A stretch of DNA of 64,000 nucleotides from Liolophura sinensis. Its lineage: Eukaryota > Mollusca > Polyplacophora > Chitonida > Chitonidae. The notes beneath the pieces were generated by a model. It had not been told where the DNA came from, ran no database searches, and was given only the letters and a program-made list of their open reading frames with translations. A program made the translations under genes and the position numbers. Location of the stretch: the NCBI RefSeq assembly GCF_032854445.1, contig NC_088305.1:4591606-4655605 (forward strand). The letters are read 5' to 3'. Positions 22,107 through 33,755 of this stretch are shown one piece after another; position 1 is the first letter of the stretch; every line of letters starts with the position of its first letter.

Positions 22107-22700
22107 AACCATTATACTTTGATACGTTGTGAAGAAACGCTGTTTCTTTCTAACTTTCTTTTTTTGTTTCTACTTCACTTGCACGAGGTGAAACATGATG
22201 AAACCATTGACATTGACCACGTGTGTTTTCTTCAACGGCACAAAGAGAAACTAGTTTCCAATTCTGGGCTTTTATAATGGAGTGCAAAGCCGATTGATTA
22301 TCCCACATTATGCTTTGATACATTATGAAGAAACGCTGTTGCACTCCAACTTGTTTCTTTTTTGTTTCTCATTCTTTGGTATGAGGGGAAACATGACGAA
22401 ACCATTGGCATCGTGTGTTTTCTACAACGACACAAAAATAACCCTTTTGCAATTTTGGGCTTTTATAATGGAGTGCCAAGCCCACTGGCTATCCAACATT
22501 ATACTTTAATACATTGTAAGAAAACCCTTTTGCCCTCTGACTTGTTTCTTTTTTATTTCTCCTTCTCTGGTACGTTGTGAAACTTGATGAACCCAATGGC
22601 ACTTGCACTGTGTGTTTTCTACAACGACACAAAGACAAACAAATTTACAAGTCTGGGTATTTATAATGAGGCACCTCACTGATTGATAATCCGTTTACCG
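22107..22700 (+). repeat. Three tandem ~200-bp repeats
   Basis: Units of about 198, 191 and 205 bp (22,107, 22,305 and 22,496 starts). Each contains CTTTGATAC-like, CTTGTTTC, a GATGAAACC-like motif, GTGTGTTTTCTACAACGACA and TTATAATG. The last unit runs directly into the 53-bp satellite. Single related copies sit at 8,215-8,345 and 21,225-21,345. Confidence 0.8.
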
Positions 22701-24210
22701 GTTACTAAGGAAAACACTATTGCATAGATGACCCGTTTACCGGGTTAATAACGGAAGCATCGCATGGCATTATTGCATTGATGACCCGTTTACCGGGTTA
22801 CTAAGGAAAACATCACATGGTATTATTGCATAGATGATCCGTTTACCGGATTAGTAAGGAAAGCATGACATGGCATTATTGCATTGATGACCCGTTTACA
22901 GGGTTACTAAGGAAAACACCACATGGTATTATTGCATTGATGACCCGTTTACCGGGTTAGTAAGGGAAGCATGGCATTGCATTATTGCGTTGATGACCCG
23001 TTTACCGGGTTAGTAAGGAAAGCATGACATGGCATTATTGCATTGATGACCCGTTTACCGGGTTACTAAGGAAAGCATCACAAGCCATTTTTGCGTTGAT
23101 TACCCGTTTACTGGGTTAGTAAGGAAAGCATCACAAGCCATTATTGCATTGATAACCCGTTTACCGGGTTAGTAAGGGAAGCATCACATGGCATTATTGC
23201 ATTGATGACCCGTTTACAGGGTTACTAAGGTAAGCACTACATGGCATTATTGCATTGATGACCCGTTTACCGGGTTAGTAAGGGAAGCATGGCATGGCAT
23301 TATTGCATTGATGACCCGTTTACAGGGTTACTAAGGTAAGCACGACATGGCATTATTGCATTGATGACCCGTTTACCTGGTTAGTAAGGAAAGCATGACA
23401 TGGCATTATTGCATTGATGACCCGTTTACCGGGTTACTAAGGAAGCATCACAAGCCATTTTTGCGTTGATTACCCGTTTACTGGGTTAGTAAGGAAAGCA
23501 TCACAAGCCATTATTGCATTGATGACCCGTTTACCGGGTTAGTAAGGGAAGCATCACAAGCCATTTTTGCGTTGATTACCCGTTTACTGGGTTAGTAAGG
23601 GAAGCATGGCATGCCATTATTGCATTGATGACCTGTTTACCGGGTTAGTAAGGGAAGCATCACATGGCATTATTGCATTGATGACCCGTTTACTGGGTTA
23701 CTAAGGTAAGCACGACATGGCATTATTGCATTGATGACCCGTTTACCTGGTTAGTAAGGGAAGCATGGCATGGCATTATTGCATTGATGACCCGTTTACC
23801 GGGTTAGTAAGGGAAGCATCACATGGCATCATTGCGTTGATGACCCGTTTACAGGGTTACTAAGGAAAGCATCACAAGCCATTATTGCATTGATGACCTG
23901 TTTACCGGTTTACTAAGGAAAGCATCACATGGCATTATTGCGTTGATGACCCGTTTACCGGTTTACTAACGAAAGCATGACATGCCATTATTGCATTGAT
24001 GACCCGTTTACCGGGTTACTAAGGAAAGCATCACATGCTATTATTGCACTGATGACCCGTTTACCGGGTTACTAAGGAAAGCACCACATGCCATTACTGC
24101 ATTGATGACCCGTTTACCGGGTTACTAAGAAAAGCATGACATGCCATTATTGCATTGATGACCCGTTTACCGGGGTTACTAAGGAAAGCACCATATGGCA
24201 TTACTGCATT
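22690..24210 (+). repeat. 53-bp satellite array, ~29 copies
   Basis: The monomer is built around GATGACCCGTTTACCGGGTT, then ACTAAGGAAAGCATCACATG and GCATTATTGCATT; the period counted in several places is 53 bp. Each monomer has a small hairpin, ACCCG-TTTAC-CGGGT. Variants (CATGG/CAAGCC, ACTAAGG/AGTAAGG) alternate in blocks, suggesting higher-order spread. Confidence 0.95.
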
Positions 24211-24214
24211 CCCG

Positions 24215-24420
24215 TTGGTTTTATCCTGCGGTTGTGTTAAATTAAGGTATTGGTTTTTTTTTTAATTGGATCTGAGGTTCTGTCGGAATACACCCAACGG
24301 CAACGGTCCTGTGCTTTTTTCACCAAAGCGTTCACATATAGTGTACCTTGTGGTTAAGTTTTTTTTGTGCCCTAATCATATAGCATAATCTAATCAATGA
24401 AAATAGTTATAAATCGACTG
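24215..24420 (+). repeat. Third partial copy of the duplicated block's end
   Basis: GGTTGTGTTAAATTAAGGTATTG and GTGCCCTAATCATATAGCATAATC match 21,417-21,545 and 8,425-8,550 of copies B and A in order. So the satellite lies exactly between block parts that are adjacent in copies A and B. Confidence 0.7.
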
Positions 24421-24719
24421 GTTTAAAGGAAGACCCCCTTCTACGCCAGGCTATTGCTGAAACCCGTATTCATCGCAGTGTTTATATGAGGCAATCTGGA
24501 GAGCCATCAAGAGCAGGTGAACAATAAAATGATATCTTAATGTAAACATGAAAAGACAAAGACTTGGGATTTCCGCGGTAATATTGTATTTCTGCACAAA
24601 CCTGGATTCTATTCGTTGGCATGAGTATACTTGGGGCCTGGTTCCCTTGCATTGTTTTAAAGTGTTTGTTAAATATGCAGGTTAAATGTGGCGAAAACAC
24701 AAGTTTTTGAGTAATTCGG

Positions 24720-24790
24720 TGGCGTGTGTAATTTGCTACTATTTATACCTTTACATGAACAGTTAGAATAAATTCCGGATTTGGCCGGTA
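24720..24790 (-). repeat. Fragment of dispersed repeat M
   Basis: GTGTGTAATTTGCTACTATT and ACATGAACAGTTAGAATAAA match the edge of the M repeat seen at 40,470-40,878. Confidence 0.5.
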
Positions 24791-24864
24791 ATACCTGTCA
24801 TCATCTGCCAACTATCACACCCTCGCCGCTGCTCTGGTTTGAGGCTCTATGCTGTGGTCCTTCA

Positions 24865-25100
24865 CGACCTGAATACTGATATAACTCAGTCGCCTAGGAG
24901 GCACCTTGCGTCTTTCCAATATCACTGAAAACTGCTGACTGCTTTTCTTTGGATGATTACGTCCTGTTTTAGGACTATATACACTGTATTAGTTCTTTGG
25001 TGGTTTGTGTTATACGTCGTTTTGGCGATTATTAACCTAGAACGTCAATATTGGTTGACGGCTGGTACACGAATATCGTTTCGGAATTTCATACTGCTAT
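24865..25100 (+). mobile_element. Solo 3' end of the YIDD RT element
   Basis: Carries CTCAGTCGCCTAGGAGGCAC and the reverse complement of the RT-element 3' repeat (GACGGCTGGTACACGAATAT). No RT sequence is recognisable upstream, as expected of a strongly 5'-truncated insertion. Confidence 0.55.
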
Positions 25101-25139
25101 GCCAGATAAGTTTTAGGATGCCCTTAGCATGTTCTTGAC

Positions 25140-26780
25140 GAAGAGCAACGTGTTAAAATGGGTCCATATGCCACCAATGAAAAACAGTTGACAAAGCTTA
25201 TACACTCTTAACTTGAAAAATCATAAATCTAAGCGTCAAGTCCGACATTCGTATACTACTCGTAGATGATAATATTGAAAATGGACAATCGATAATCGCA
25301 GCTCATTTCCAAAGCATGTTAAGACACCGGTTCCCAAAATAATACGTACAAAAAGTCGGGAGTGTCGGTATTCTAGGTATGACATCCAATTAAGGGTTCA
25401 AACACCCAACTCTTGGGTCAAAAAGAAACACAGGGATCTCTGCCGAGCTTTGATTGCAACTGGTCATTCTGTATAAAGCGCTGCAGCATACCCTATACTC
25501 ATCCATCCAGATATATCAATATCGAGTCTGCCACTATCACCTAACGTACTGGATAACGTAAATCCAGAAACATAGCAAACAATATTTTATTCAAGAAGAT
25601 GACATATGAGCGGTGTGTTTGTGCAGATGTTTTATATTTCTCTCATTCCGAAATTATTAGCTCTCTATGTACTTTCCTTTTGCATGCAAGCCAAATTCAG
25701 TACCCAATTCTTTCTTGGGGTAGGCGTGAGCAAGTGCCGTGAATCATAGATTAGTGGATTTAGCTGCTACCCTAGTTTTCTCAGAATTAACCAGTGACAC
25801 AGCAAAAGAGCACCGGGTATCTTGGATATCTACAGCATTATAATGACCCAGTCATTTCTAGAGGGGTGGCCATCAACATCAAGGGAGTACATACACTGTC
25901 TGACAACTGGTGCCTGATGATTTGGCAGGGTGGCCCTAGTACCTGATGATTTCATGGGGTGACCCCACGAATTTATGAACCAGTCCAAGTAAAGGAAGTA
26001 TTAATAATTTTCTCATTAACCTTCGAATATTCCAGAAATCAAGGTTGAGGTATTCTTAAATGCCTTGAAACTGTTATAAGAGAACTGCCCCGTGGAAATC
26101 CGCGTGTTTCAGAAGTAACCCCATGATTTATGGACCCATGTTTACAGAGGGTTAAAACTGACATGCACAGAAAATGTTACGTTTAATATTATAATTCCAA
26201 ATCAAAACAGATTGTAAGATAATGACAAAGGCTCTATCATACCTCAGGTGGATATATTCCAATCCGTGATCAGGTCAGTGATGAAAAGTCAAGGTGTGAG
26301 TTACTTGAATTTCTCGCCTTTATACACTTCAACAAGTACTCTCTACATTAAAATGGAGTTACACTAAGTGCATCATCTAAATGACCGTAGATGATATTTT
26401 GTTTGATTTCACACAAGTCTTCCAGAATAATAATAAAAACAGTTTCCTACTATATCGCTTTGGGGTCTATAACATGTACAGATCTTCAAATAAAATAAAC
26501 CTAGTTATTAGACAGTAATAGTGAAATAATCATGGCACCTCCATGTAGCATGCACACATGACATTGCATCTTCTACCAGTTCAGGATGAGAAATACACAG
26601 AGACTGTGTCCAACAACAAGTTAAACTGATAGGTAACAAGTTATCCTTACTTTGTATTTCAATTTTGGCTGTGTAATCAACGTCACAAAATAGTAATTAA
26701 TCCACATAGCATTCCTCACTACAACAACAACAACCACATCATGTTTACATTGCTTTTGTGTCCGATATTTACGCATCCAC
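25140..26780. other. No gene seen
   Basis: About 1.6 kb without a supported open frame, RNA gene or clear repeat. Confidence 0.5.
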
Positions 26781-26859
26781 AGTATGCTATTGGATCCAAG
26801 CGTGTTTACTATATGTATTAAGCATTATCTGAACAATAAAACAGTTATATTAGAGAAGC

Positions 26860-27015
26860 AAATATATAATTGTCTCAATATGCAGAAATTATTAAGGAGT
26901 AATCCTCACCAAGCCCGATCTTTCTCATTTATTAAGCGATATATTGATGATAAACTGGTTTTAAACAATCCATATATAGGAAAGGATGCGAAAGACAGAT
27001 TATCTTTCGAAAGAT
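26860..27015 (+). pseudogene. RT core fragment
   Basis: Plus-strand frame with HQARSFSFIKRYIDDKLVLN: the YIDD box is intact, unlike at 5,340-5,410. Only about 50 residues remain. It is followed by the element's 3' repeat in the matching orientation. Confidence 0.6.
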
Positions 27016-27019
27016 AGTC

Positions 27020-27275
27020 TTGGTCTAGGTTCCCAATTCCCAAACGATGTTTAATATTGATTTGACTCATTCGCCCAGAACATTCCTTGCATCCATCCAA
27101 CATCATTTAAAACTTTTGGTAACTTCTCTGTGTATGATTCCATCCTAAGTTCGTACTATATATACTTTTTTTGTTCCTTGGTGATTTATGTTGATCGTCG
27201 TTTTTAGAATTAGTCTTGCGATTATTGACGTGGAACGTCGAGTTTGGGTAACGGTTTGTATGCAGTTGTCTGCTT
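27020..27275 (+). mobile_element. 3' end of the YIDD RT element
   Basis: Contains ACTCATTCGCCCAGAACATT, AGTTCGTACTATATATAC and CTTGCGATTATTGACGTGGA, the reverse complement of the repeat at 1,360-1,590, downstream of the plus-strand RT fragment. Confidence 0.6.
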
Positions 27276-27279
27276 CGTC

Positions 27280-28150
27280 TCGTAGCTTGTGACATGCTTA
27301 ACAGGTAAACCAATGTAATACACTTATAGGTCAGTAGTAAATTGTTAAATGCTATCAACGAATATCCAGACACTTAATCAAGGGAGATGATTATAGAGTA
27401 CATCATTACCAGCGCCGTCAAATTTGTCTCCCTTCATCAATCACTTTGACAAATTTAAAGTGCTCTTATCCGGATGCCAGGGTCGTCGCTGTTTGACATT
27501 CCATACTTCAATGACTAATCGCTCGACCGTGGTGTCCCATTAACCAAGCTAGCGCAGTGCTATAACTGAGAAGAATCTTTCCATTTCACTTATTTATAAT
27601 TTCTTACGTATTATTTTGGGAACTGGTTTAAAGGTGCTTTGGAAATGAGTTGCAATTATCGATTACGACACGTAGACGTAGTATACGAACCTCGGATTTG
27701 AAGCTGTGGTTTATGAATGTGTAGGCTAAATGTGTAAGACGCTTTGTGCACATTTCGTTAGTCAGCCGCTCTTTACGTGTAGCAAACGAAGACATTTACA
27801 GAGTTTAAAGCAGATGACCTTTTTTAACTCAATGAACATTGTTTCGTTATTTGTAAGTGGTTACCTCTGAGTTTTTGTACAGGAAGACCCCACGGTACCA
27901 GAACAAGTTCCTCGAAACTTGCCACCTTTCCTAATGGAGTACCAAGTAATTAATTTCTGCATGTTTCACACGTGTTACAAGCGGATGGAGGACGGGAGAC
28001 AGGTGTTACTTCGGGAATTGTGATGATCAGATAGGTTTTTCTAAGAGAACTCTGAAAAAATATTGGCTGGAGGGAGGTAAACTTCCCACCACAGTGAAGA
28101 GGGAGATTTGTGCTATGGCGAAACTACGCAGTGGTTGACCGTTTATTTTA
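27280..28150. other. No gene seen
   Basis: Nothing that I can support between the RT relic and the next satellite. Confidence 0.5.
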
Positions 28151-28154
28151 TTCA

Positions 28155-30230
28155 CACACGATATGGTGTTCACCTGTTTTCAGACTGTGATATTTTCAAC
28201 TGTGTTCAGAATTTGCGATATTGACTTCTCCTGTGTTCAGATTTGTGAGGTGCAGTTGACCTGTATTCAGAATTTGTAATTTGGTGTTCACCTGGTTTTA
28301 GACTGTGATATTGAGTTCTCCTGTGTTCAGAATTTGTGAGGTGCAGTTGACCTGTATTCAGAATTTGTAAGTGGTGTTCACCTGGTTTCAGACTATGATA
28401 TTGAGTTCTCCTGTGTTCAGAATTGTGAGGTGCAGTTGACCTGTATTCAGAATTTGTAATTGGTGTTCACCTGGTTTCAGACTATGATATTGAGTTCTCC
28501 TGTGTTCAGAATTTGTGAGGTGCAGTTGACCTGTATCAGAATTTGTGATTGGTGTTCACCTGGTTTCAGACTATGATATTTGAGGTTCTCCTGTGTTCAG
28601 AATTTGTGAGGTGCAGGTTGACCTGTATTCAGAATTGTGATTGGTGTTCACCTGGATTTAGAACTGTAATATTGAGGCTTTCTGTCTTCAGGATTTGTGA
28701 TAATGAGCTCACCTGTGTTCAGACTTTGTGATATGGGTTCATCTGTGTTCAGACTTGATGATATGGAGCTCACCTGCATTCAGACTTTGTGATATTGAGT
28801 CCATCTGTCTTCAGGATTTGTTATATTGAGCTCACCTGTGTTCAGGATTTATTATATTGAGTTCATCTGTGTTCAGACCTACTGATATTGAGTCAGCTGC
28901 ATTCAGACTTTGTGATATTGAGTTTATCTGTGTTCAGACTTGGTGATATGGGAGCTCACCTATTTTCAGACTTTTTGATAGTGAGTTCATATGTTTTCAG
29001 GATTTGGGATATTCAGTCACCTGTATTTAGACTTTGTGATATTAAGTTCATCTGTGTTCAGGATTTGTGATGTTGAGCTCACCTGTATTCAGATTTTGTG
29101 ATATTGAGTTCATCTGTGTTCAGGATTTGTGATATTGAGCTCACCTGTATTTAGACTTTGTGATGTTGACTTTATCTGTGTTCAGGATTTGTGATATGGA
29201 GCTCACCTGTTTTCAGACTTGTGATATTGGTTCATCCTGTGTTCAGACTTGATGATATGGAGCTCACCTGCATTCAGACTTTGTGATATTGAGTCCATCT
29301 GTCTTCAGGATTTGTTATATTGAGCTCACCTGTGTTCAGGATTTATTATATTGAGTTCATCTGTGTTCAGACCTACTGATATTGAGTCAGCTGCATTCAG
29401 GACTTTGTGATATTGAGTTTATCTGTGTTCAGACTTGGTGATATGGAGCTCACCTATTTTCAGACTTTTTGATAGTGAGTTCATATGTTTTCAGGATTTG
29501 GGATATTCAGTCACCTGTATTTAGGACTTTGTGATATTAAGTTCATCTGTGTTCAGGATTTGTGATGTTGAGCTCACCTGTATTCAGATTTTGTGATATT
29601 GACTTTATCTGTGTTCAGGATTGGTGATATTGAGCTCACCTGTATTTAGACTTTGTGATATTGACTTTATCTGTGTTCAGGATTGGTGATATGGAGCTCA
29701 TCTGTTTTCAGACTTTGTGATATTGAGTTCATCTGTGTTCAGACTTGCTGATATTGAGCTCACCTGTATTCAGACTTTGTGGTAGTGAGTTCATCTGTGT
29801 TCAGGATTTGTGATACTGAGTCACCCGTATTCAGACTTTGTGATAGAAAGCTAATCTGTGTTCAGACTTGTCGATTTTGAGCTCACCTGTATTTAGACCT
29901 TGTGGTAGGGAGTTCATCTGTGGTCAGGATTTGTGATACTGAGTCACCTGCATTCAGACTTTGTGATATTGAGTTCATCTGCGTTCAGGATTTGTAATAT
30001 GGAGCTCACCTGTATTCAGACTTTGTGGTAGTGAGTTCATCTGTGTTCAGGATTTGTGATACTGAGTCACCTGCATTCAGACTTTGTGATATTGAGTTCA
30101 TCTGTATTCAGGATTTGTGATATTGAGGTCACCTGCATTCAGACTTTGTGATATTGAGTTCATCTGTGTTCAGGATTTGTAATATGGAGCTCACCTGTAT
30201 TCAGACTTTGTGATATTCAGGATGTGTGAT
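28155..30230 (+). repeat. Satellite of ~31-bp submonomers
   Basis: Submonomers follow the pattern GAGTTCATCTGTGTTCAGGA plus TTTGTGATATT. From 28,155 to about 28,670 they are grouped as ~91-93-bp trimers (GGTGTTCACCTGG, GAGTTCTCCTGTG, GTGCAGTTGACCTG). Later they are grouped as ~62-bp dimers alternating GAGCTCACCTG and GAGTTCATCTG. A block at 28,747 recurs at 29,241 (494 bp apart), including its odd variants. Confidence 0.93.
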
Positions 30231-30239
30231 GGCAGACAA

Positions 30240-31120
30240 CGTAACCTGTGTGGATAATAATCATCAGTTCCCCTACACTTCATACTCTGAACCTAAACAT
30301 TCTAAACATGTATGTTAAAACTCAGTGAGTACTGAAAATACTTAAAGCTTACAACAGGACATCCCCAGCTGAATATTCTGAAATAAACTCAGTTTTACGA
30401 AAGGACAAAAAAGCTCAACATATCCACAAGGGTCGTAGCACTTTGACTTGAATGAACTTCCGTGAATTAATAACAACTTTACAGACTCATGGAATCTATT
30501 TTGCCTGGAATTATTGCTGCCTGTTACCAGATGTGATCGATGGTAAGAAAACTGAAACACTTTGATTTGGAGGAGCAACATTTTTTGTATATTAGTCTTG
30601 TGCAAAATAACGGGCTTGATGTGGTCATTTACAATTCCTCGGGATGCTGACTGACGGATTTCAGACATATTACAGCCATCTACCTATATCGTGGTGACTG
30701 TCACTTCATTGTTGAAACGAAACTGTGTAAATAACTGAAATGAACCTAGTTCTGTCATAAATTTAAACTAACTGGTACATGTAGATCATGTGATTGCTGC
30801 TAAGATGGAAAATAACATGGAGACAGTTGGATTTTAACTCACTACTCCAGGGTCCACGCATGCGACAAGGACTTCCTCTACTTCTGGTAATGATCAGCCT
30901 TTATTCAAATAAAGAGTTAAACCTTCACCATGGGGTATTTGAAAAAAAACATTTACTACAAATGCCTGGATTAGGATGTTTCCCAAAACTAACATTATTT
31001 TCAGCCTTTATCCGTTACAAGGTTTCAACTAACAGTCAATGATTGGATGGTCATCCTGATATTTGCCAACTTTCCTACTAGTCTACCAGTCTTGTTCATT
31101 ACAAATATGACAATATTATT
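30240..31120. other. No gene seen
   Basis: Short open frames on both strands, none with a recognisable domain. Confidence 0.45.
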
Positions 31121-31129
31121 TAGACGCAC

Positions 31130-31300
31130 AGCAAAGACAGAAAAATCAGAGCAGCGATGAAACAGTGTGATACCTGGCAAATGGTCACACGTAGCCGGTA
31201 AAATACGGCCCTTTCTCAATTTAAGACAGGGTTTCATTCTATTTCACGCAAATGCATAAATGGTAGCAAATTCCCCCCCCACCCCCCCACCCACCTTCAA
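31130..31300 (+). repeat. Dispersed repeat M, part, with C-rich tract
   Basis: GGCAAATGGTCACACGTAGC and CACGCAAATGCATAAATGG match copies at 36,172-36,500 and 53,960-54,250. It ends in a C-rich run at about 31,270-31,293 whose other strand could form a G-quadruplex. Confidence 0.55.
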
Positions 31301-31719
31301 CACATCGTTTAAATGCAATTTATTAGACGTCACTGGTCTGTATTTACTGAAAATACTCTGTTGTCATCACATTAAACATACAATCACATTAAAGCAATGC
31401 GAAGGGACCGGGCTTCCAGGATGCTTGTTTTTCCACCAGAGTAATACAGGTTGCTTCACATGACATTATACCAAAGTTCATATTGTATAAATTCTTACAC
31501 TGTTAATAAGTGATCTTGTCATGTGTGACATTTGATTACGTGTGACATTTATACACATGAATTAAATATGTATAGTTCAGGACAACGGGCTTTGAAGAAT
31601 ATTCTCAACATTGTTTTCTTGAATACAATAAATGTATACCACAAGCTTACAGATAAATTTGTTGGAAAATCAAAAAAGGGAATGAAAAAATGAAAAGCCA
31701 AAACCTTTCCAGGAGTGAT

Positions 31720-32010
31720 TTCTGCGTCGAAGAAGGCAATCGTATACCAGCCGTCAACCAGAAAGGACGTTTCAGGGCAATATTTATTGATTTATTTGAC
31801 TGGTGCTTCACTTATACAACGGCGGGCAGAGCCTGGGGAAAATCCATCACCATCCATAGGCTGCTGCCAGATCTTCCCACGTACGGCAGGTCCAGGTCAA
31901 TAATCGCAAGGCCAATTCCCAAACGGACGTATAACACAAACCACCAAGAAGGTAAGAAAGTATATAAAGTACGAAAATAGGACAGAATCAGGCAAAGAGA
32001 TGCTGCCAAC
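31720..32010 (-). mobile_element. 3' end of the YIDD RT element, split by a SINE
   Basis: CAGCCGTCAACC then GGACGTTTCAGG lie before the SINE at 31,781, and GGTCAATAATCGCAAGGCC and AGTACGAAAATAGGA after it. Lies downstream of the minus-strand RT relic at 32,030-32,400. Confidence 0.65.
31781..31890 (-). mobile_element. SINE-A fragment inside the RT 3' repeat
   Basis: Reverse complement of SINE-A tail and body (TTTATTTGACTGGTGCTTCA, CCACGTACGGCAGG), lacking the tRNA head and part of the conserved 3' region. Flanks TTCAGGGCAATA and TCCAGGTCAATA look like a worn target duplication. Confidence 0.75.
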
Positions 32011-32029
32011 AGCTTTCAATGACAGTAAT

Positions 32030-32400
32030 GACTTGTGACTTTGTCAAAATTAAAACTATCCCTCGTGTAAAATCTGCGACAAAGGAACCCGTTTTGGTCT
32101 TTGTACAGATATAGGTCCAGTTAAGACGTACCATCAGGAGAGTCTGTGGTTTCCTTTAAATCCAGCGAAGGTGTGTAAACATCTTTCACAGCCTCTGCTA
32201 TATATGGATTGTACAAAGCCAGCAGATCATCAATACACTGTGTAGTGAATGAGAAAGATCGCGCCTGGTCAGAATGCATATAGCTGTTTTCATATGCATG
32301 ACAACAGGCCAAAAGGGAGGGGGCACAATTTGTACCCATCGGAATACCTATATACTGTTGATATATGGTTTCCCCGCATTTCACATAAATGTTATTAATG
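32030..32400 (-). pseudogene. RT core fragment
   Basis: The minus-strand frame at 32,121-32,384 reads TIYQQYIGIPMGTNCAPSLL, then ARSFSFTTQCIDDLLALYNP, then DLKETTDSPDG. The MGTNCAP and IDD motifs are intact, making this the best-kept RT core in the window, but it lacks all of the N-terminal half. Confidence 0.65.
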
Positions 32401-32589
32401 AGAAATTGGAAAAGCTACTGTAAAGTTTACCATGGTTTTTCACCCGTAGAGGACAATCCCACGTCTGCTCACTTGAAAAACTCACTGACCTAACTCCATT
32501 AAACTTCTTCAGTATAATTCTCTCGTAAGTAAATATGGACAAAGCGTCCAGAATTTCTGATGATTGTGTCTAATGGCGCTTATCCCTGG

Positions 32590-33110
32590 CCTAGGGCCCG
32601 TACATTCATCATGTTGAATCGCCACGTTGGATATATTAGGAGTTCAAATTAAAGTAACTGCTATACATATTTTGTTACTGACAAGTTATATTTTGGCATG
32701 TTACATGATTTGAACACTAGTTTTACTCAGTCGCCTAGAACATACCTTGCCTCTTTCTAACGTCATTAAAAACTGTTTATCTTTGCATGATTCTGTCCTA
32801 TTTTCTTACTTTATACACTTCCTTAGGAAGTTAAGCCATTTCTAAAAGAGCAATTGAAGTCAATTTAGTATTCCTTTAGCCAATCATGTATGTATGTATA
32901 CTGTGAGTTTGACGTCGTAATTATTTCGCTTAATCCGTGGGCTCGGGCTGTATGTTCATCGTGTTGAATCAGATCGCACTGTGGATATATGAACAGTTGC
33001 TGCCAAACCGCAACAGACATACATATCGACAACTTATATTCTAACAATGTACACGATTTGAATACTGCGCTCGTTCAGTCGCCTAGAACATACCTTGATA
33101 ATCGCAAAGC
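32590..33110 (+). repeat. Two tandem direct repeats ~345 bp apart
   Basis: CATGTTGAATCG...GGATATAT (from 32,610) and CGTGTTGAATCAG...GGATATAT (from 32,957) are followed in both by ACAAGTTATATT-like and GTCGCCTAGAACATACCTTG (32,728 and 33,075). The last motif belongs to the RT element's 3' end region. Confidence 0.6.
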
Positions 33111-33755
33111 CAGGTGAACAGTATAACCTGATGAAAGTTATTTGTATCGTCATGGCAATGAAACACAAGCTGTATAGAGAAAAGTAAAGCTTTGTTCAAC
33201 ACTTTCTTCTAATACAAATGAACTTATCTGAAAATCTAGGCGTTGAAACAGATATTCGTATACCGACGAATAGCAAATATTAATGGAGAAGAATGGTTTA
33301 GGTAGAAATACAAAGTGGCAACGTCAGGAGAAAGGACATTTGCATCCCAGCCTTCTTAAGTGCCATAGTATTGGCTTCAAGCTTTGGCAAGATCATCCCT
33401 CTATGAGAAAGAGAAAGGGAAAATAACGGCTAACAGAACATGGTTAATGTTTACATTCAATATATAAAAGAACAACTCAGGGAAGGGATGAGATAAAGCC
33501 TGCAGTGGTAGTGCCGGGGAGTGGGACTCACGGGGGTATCACAACAAACTTCAAATCCCAGCACAATTCTGGAAATCCATGAATCGGAAGTATATAACTT
33601 GTTCAAGTTGTCAAGAAAGGTTTTCTGGCCATGACAGACGGTTTCCACGTCCAAGCCGTATACAAATACACTCAGACAACAAACCCGTCACTCTGACACA
33701 CAGAAACCGGCACACAGGCTCCGTTCTAAATCATCACTGACAGCAATCAGGTCTT

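Noticed and set aside
22690-24210. CRISPR-like array reading of the 53-bp repeats
   Set aside because: The repeats run head to tail without unique spacers, and the DNA is clearly animal. It is a satellite.
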